Shown piece after piece: positions 60,779-64,000 of a DNA stretch of 64,000 nt. The notes beneath the pieces were generated by a model, which saw nothing but the letters and a program-made list of their open reading frames with translations, ran no database searches and had not been told where the DNA came from. Both the position numbers and the translations under genes were made by a program. Numbering within the stretch: the stretch's first letter is position 1; every line of letters starts with the position of its first letter. The DNA comes from an endosymbiont of unidentified scaly snail isolate Monju (GTDB lineage: Bacteria > Pseudomonadota > Gammaproteobacteria > Chromatiales > Chromatiaceae), in the NCBI RefSeq assembly GCF_000801295.1, contig NZ_AP012978.1, forward strand, positions 496,001 through 560,000, written 5' to 3'.

Positions 60779-60812
60779 CAAAAAAGGCGGTCTCGGGTTG
60801 CGAGGACCACCT
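60779..60812 (-). promoter_or_regulatory. Terminator-like hairpin in the argD leader (possible attenuator)
   Basis: On the minus strand GGTGGT-C-CTCG, loop CAACC, CGAG-ACCGCC is followed by six T and then TG. The stem has ten pairs with one bulged base. It ends 27 bases before the argD ATG at 60752 (six bases before ATG 60773) and points the same way. No gene ends just upstream, so it is either an attenuator in the argD leader or the terminator of a small RNA. Confidence 0.6.
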
Positions 60813-61156
60813 CCGTGAGCCGCTCCACCGGCGACAAGGGGCGGAAAATACCGCCATTTGCGCTGCCGATCAAGTACCTGTCCTGGTTCAATGCATTTGA
60901 GACACCGAGACGCCAGGAACCTCATGCCTGCAGGCGTGAAGATATGCGGCAGGGGGCTGTATTTCGCCTTGACGGCCAGCACGCCTTTATCCTGATCGCC
61001 TTTCCGGTAAGTCGGCCACTGCCGGATGCGAGGCCTCTTCTTCTTTGTCCTCGGAGGCTCACATCTTTCGGTATCGGATCGGGGGCAGTGAATGTCTGCA
61101 TGCGAGAGAGGGGTATGTCCGCCGCAAAAAAGTAACAAATTGTCGCAGGGGGAACG
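60813..61156. other. Intergenic region upstream of argD without recognised gene
   Basis: These 344 bases between the two terminator-like hairpins hold no recognised gene. On the minus strand there is a continuous frame that runs into the argD start (ending TCATGACC), but its composition is not protein-like and it has no ribosome binding site. The stretch is long enough for a small RNA or leader. Confidence 0.4.
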
Positions 61157-61190
61157 AAAAAGGCCCGGCAGGATACCCCTGCCGGGCCTT
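61157..61190 (-). terminator. Intrinsic terminator after the PuuD-like gene
   Basis: On the minus strand AAGGCCCGGCAGG, loop GGTAT, CCTGCCGGGCCTT, then TTTCG. A perfect 13-bp stem, 23 bases after the stop of the membrane protein gene. Confidence 0.93.
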
Positions 61191-61213
61191 GGTGTGGAAT
61201 GGAGTCCGTCAGG

Positions 61214-61810
61214 TCATCCCATCGGCAGGAAGCCGCCGTGACCGAAACCCACCATGCTCATCAGCATGGGAATCGACAGCAGGGTGTTGGTACGCGAGGC
61301 GTACAGTGCTACCACCTTGGCCTTGGCAATCTCTTCGGGTGCGGCAGAAACCATGCCGAGGATCTTCTTCTGGTTGGGCCAGATGAACACCCAGACGTTG
61401 AACAGCATGATGGTGCCCAGCCAGGCGCCCACGCCGATACGCTCCATGCCGCCGGTAAGCATGAAGGCATTGACGATACCGTCCATGCCGCCACCGATCT
61501 GTGCCAGGCCGGACACACCGGTCAGCCAGGTGGCCACGGCTGCCCAGCGGAAGTACAGCAGGGCACGCGGGGCGACATACTTGTTGATGGCGGCCGGACC
61601 CGGCTCCTTGTCGGCCAGCGCGGCGGCCACGGCCGGCACCTGTACGAAGTTGAAGTAGTACAGCAGGCCGATCCAGGTGATACCGACGATGACGTGCAGC
61701 CAGATGGTCAGGCTCAGCCCGTTACCGGATGCACCCATGGCCAGGGTAATGCCAACAGCCAGAATGACGCCGACCAGTACGGTGGCCCAGGGATTCTTCA
61801 GTGGGTTCAT
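61214..61810 (-). CDS. PuuD-like (urate oxidase N-terminal domain) membrane protein
   Basis: A 198-residue membrane protein with four to five helices. WLHVIVGITWIGLLYYFNFV and YFRWAAVATWLTGVSGLAQI match the membrane domain of PuuD, the cytochrome-linked urate hydroxylase, with conserved histidines (LHVIVG). The C-terminal cytochrome c domain of PuuD is absent. Stand-alone versions of this domain are common in Proteobacteria and their role, perhaps haem b-based electron transfer, is not settled. No other purine genes are next to it. A strong terminator follows. Confidence 0.8.
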   Translation of the reverse strand: MNPLKNPWATVLVGVILAVGITLAMGASGNGLSLTIWLHVIVGITWIGLLYYFNFVQVPAVAAALADKEPGPAAINKYVAPRALLYFRWAAVATWLTGVSGLAQIGGGMDGIVNAFMLTGGMERIGVGAWLGTIMLFNVWVFIWPNQKKILGMVSAAPEEIAKAKVVALYASRTNTLLSIPMLMSMVGFGHGGFLPMG

Positions 61811-61959
61811 GGATGCTCTCCTATGCGTTATCTCACGATGATTCTAGTGATTGTAGGTGATGATTGTGGATTATTTAGTCCAACTATTTTACTTGGTTAC
61901 TGGGTGGGGATCAATCATCGCTCATGACAGCCGGTGGGTGCTTGCGCGACAATGCACCG

Positions 61960-63506
61960 ATGAACCCTGCCGAGCTCAATATCTTCGCCAACCGTCTGGA
62001 CGCCATCTGCGAGGAGATGGGCCTGGTGCTGCGCAATGCGGCCTTCTCGCCCAACATCCGCGACCGGCTCGATTTTTCCTGCGCCATCTTCGACGCCGAT
62101 GGCGCGCTGTGTGCGCAGGCGGCACACATCCCGGTGCACCTGGGGAGCATGGCTTTCGCCATGCACGACGTGGTGGCTGGCATCGACTGGCGGCCGGGCG
62201 ACCAAGTGGTGTTCAACGACCCCTACCTGGGAGGCACGCACCTGCCGGATGTGACCCTGGTGGCACCGGTGTTTGTCGACGGCGAGTTGGCCGCCTTCGT
62301 GGTCAATCGTGCGCATCATGCCGATATCGGCGCCGCACGCCCCGGCAGCATGCCGGTGTCGCGTTCGCTCGATGAGGAAGGGGTGGTGATCCCGCCGACC
62401 CACCTGGTACGCGAGGGACGCCTGGACCAGTCCCTGCTTGCGCGCATCACCGCGACCACGGGCAATACACGTGAGTCGATGGGCGATTTCTCGGCGCAAC
62501 TCGCGGCGAATCGCGCCGGCTGTCGGGCCTTGTCGGTGCTGATCGCGCGTGAGGGGCTGGGACGTTTTCGCGCAGGACTGGCGGCCCTCGATGCCTATGC
62601 CGAGCGCCTGGCGCGGCATGCCATCGGCGCCATCCCCGATGGCGAGTACCGCTTTGAAGATCTGCTCGACGACGATGGCCAGGGGCAGTACGAGATCCCC
62701 ATTCGCCTGCGGTTGCGCATCGACGGCGAGCGGGCCGCGCTGGACTTTACCGGCACTGCCGCGCAGGTGGAGGGCAACGTCAACTGCCCGCTGGCGGTCA
62801 CCGCGGCGGCCGTACTCTACGTGTTCCGTTGTCTGATGCCGCCGCAGACCCCGGCCTGCGCCGGTGCCTTTCGGCCGATTGCGCTCACCGTGCCCGAGGG
62901 GTGCCTGCTCAACGCCCGGCGTCCCGCTGCGGTGGCCGCGGGCAATGTCGAGACCAGCACTCGCGTGGTGGACGTGGTGCTCGGCGCGCTGGCCCAGGCC
63001 CTGCCCGAGGCCATTCCCGCCGCCAGCCACGGCAGCATGAACAACATCGCCATGGGCGCGGGTGGCGAGCGCGCCTGGAGCTATTACGAGACGGTCGGTG
63101 GCGGCATGGGCGCGCATGCCACCGGCGACGGACTGGATGCGGTGCAGACGCACATGACCAACACGCTGAACACTCCGGTGGAGATCCTGGAGAACCATTA
63201 CCCGCTGCGCGTGCGTCGTTATGCCGTCCGTCGCGGTAGCGGCGGTGTCGGGCGGCATCGCGGGGGGGGGATGGCCTGGTCCGTGCCTTCGAATTCCTGG
63301 CGCCGGCTCAGCTTACACTGCTCACCGAGCGGCGGCGGCATGCGCCCTGGGGGCTGGCCGGGGGCGCGCCGGGGCAGGTGGGGATCAATCGCCTGAACGA
63401 CGAGGTGTTGCCGGGCAAGTGCGAGCGCGCGGTGCGCGCGGGCGATGTGCTGGTTGTCGAGACCCCGGGCGGCGGTGGCTGGGGTATGGCTGGGGAGGAC
63501 GACTGA
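61960..63506 (+). pseudogene. Hydantoinase B/oxoprolinase family protein, frameshifted near the C-terminus
   Basis: Read through the break, the product is 515 residues of the HyuB family: ELNIFANRLDAICEEMGLVL, DFSCAIFDADGALCAQAAHI, PVHLGSMAFAMHDVV, NDPYLGGTHLPDVTL, VNRAHHADIGAARPGSMP and ETIGGG-like YETVGGGMGAHATGDGLDAV. HyuB works with HyuA in ATP-dependent opening of hydantoins or 5-oxoproline. The frame breaks at nine G (63262-63270); ten G would give RHRGGGDGLVRAFEFLAPAQ and carry on to GWGMAGEDD. Only the last 80 residues are affected. No hyuA lies beside it, which may be outside the window. The next gene starts directly after its stop. Confidence 0.8.
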
Positions 63507-64000
63507 ATGTGCGGTATCTGTGGTGAATGGCGGTTCGATGGTCCGGCACGCGTGGAGGCGATGTTGCCGACGCTGGCGCAGCGCGGGCCTGATGACGAGG
63601 GGCGCTGGTTGCACGAGGGCGTGGCGCTGGGGCACCGTCGCTTGTCGATCATCGACCTGTCCGAGCGATCGCACCAGCCGATGGTCGATGGCGAGTTGGC
63701 ACTGGTGTTCAATGGCGCCATCTACAACTACCGCGAACTGCGCCGCGAGCTGCAGGCGCGCGGCCATCGCTTCGTCTCCGAGGGCGATACCGAGGTCATC
63801 CTCAAGGCCTACCGCGAATGGGGCGAGGACTGTCCGCAGCATCTGCACGGCATGTTCGCCTTCGCTATTCACGATGGTGCGCGCAACCGTCTGTTCTGCG
63901 CGCGCGACCGCTTCGGTATCAAGCCGTTCTACTACGCGCAAGGCGACGGCTGGTGGCGCTTCGCCTCGAATACCCAGGCACTGCTCGCCGCTGGCGGGGT
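63507..64000 (+). CDS. Asparagine synthetase-like glutamine amidotransferase, partial
   Basis: The first 164 codons of a class II glutamine amidotransferase protein; it runs off the window. The catalytic cysteine is exposed as Cys2 in MCGICGEWRFDG. RGPDDEGRWLHEGVALGHRR, LSIIDLSERSHQPMV and ALVFNGAIYNYRELR, then GDTEVILKAYREWG and ARDRFGIKPFYYA, complete the glutaminase domain of AsnB-type enzymes. MCGICGE-x-RFDG and the IIDLSE stretch also recall N-acetylglutaminylglutamine amidotransferase, an osmolyte enzyme. The synthetase domain, which would decide, is outside the window. It begins at the base after the hyuB stop and is probably cotranscribed. Confidence 0.8.
   Translation, partial: MCGICGEWRFDGPARVEAMLPTLAQRGPDDEGRWLHEGVALGHRRLSIIDLSERSHQPMVDGELALVFNGAIYNYRELRRELQARGHRFVSEGDTEVILKAYREWGEDCPQHLHGMFAFAIHDGARNRLFCARDRFGIKPFYYAQGDGWWRFASNTQALLAAGG

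Noticed and set aside
60749-61138. Possible leader protein overlapping the argD start
   Set aside because: The frame lacks a ribosome binding site and a protein-like composition, and crosses a terminator hairpin; it is more likely leader RNA.

Overview
The window looks like chromosomal DNA of a high-GC gammaproteobacterium. Evidence is conserved gene order: bamD divergent from rluD-pgeF-clpB, glnB beside nadE, rppH-ptsP, metG divergent from mrp, and an rnfABCDGE operon pointing at nth. Type IV pilus-associated regulators (PilS-like kinase, FimV), c-di-GMP enzymes, haem proteins and an HvfABC-type copper RiPP cassette suggest a free-living, redox-versatile organism, possibly of the Chromatiales/sulfur-oxidiser kind; that last step is inference only. 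No rRNA, tRNA, CRISPR array or phage was found.

Layout. 1-15.2 kb: two inverted copies of one IS3-family element (1-686, cut by the window edge; 13907-15205) bracket clpB, def, an ACT-domain protein, pgeF, rluD, bamD, glnB, nadE, sucDC and a pilS-like kinase. 15-21 kb: a polytopic membrane protein, a DUF3365 haem protein, an HD-GYP protein, a secreted NPW-repeat protein and an orphan HTH protein. 21-31 kb: FecCD-type ABC importer with a HAD hydrolase, rppH-ptsP, a glutamate-synthase-like protein, DUF5335 and YgiQ. 31-38.3 kb: a lipoprotein, an RDD protein, deaD, a LolA-like secretion pair and the hvfA-hvfB-hvfC-DoxX cassette. 38.4-49 kb: DUF1841-nth, a hybrid kinase on the opposite strand, rnfABCDGE and fimV. 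49-64 kb: di-haem peroxidase coupled to a GGDEF/EAL protein, metG/mrp, an SH3 protein, an FbpC-like ATPase, argF, argD, a PuuD-like membrane protein, hydantoinase B and the start of an asparagine-synthetase-like gene.

The most notable system is the hvfA-B-C-X cassette (35701-38263): a secreted 80-residue precursor with an EGKCGAGKCGG tail, its DUF692 and DUF2063 modification proteins, and a DoxX membrane protein. Here hvfB carries a frameshift and the DoxX gene an in-frame TGA.

Intergenic space is rich in dispersed repeats: an ACCACRAAGGACAC inverted-repeat family, a REP-like GGAGCGGCGTCCCCGCC family, a CCCTGACAGGG palindrome, and a 23-bp inverted repeat between rluD and bamD with a relative at 30.95 kb. 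Seven genes are disrupted by small frame lesions and one by a stop; five of the lesions lie at G/C runs of six to nine, so sequence error, decay and slippage-based phase variation all need to be considered.
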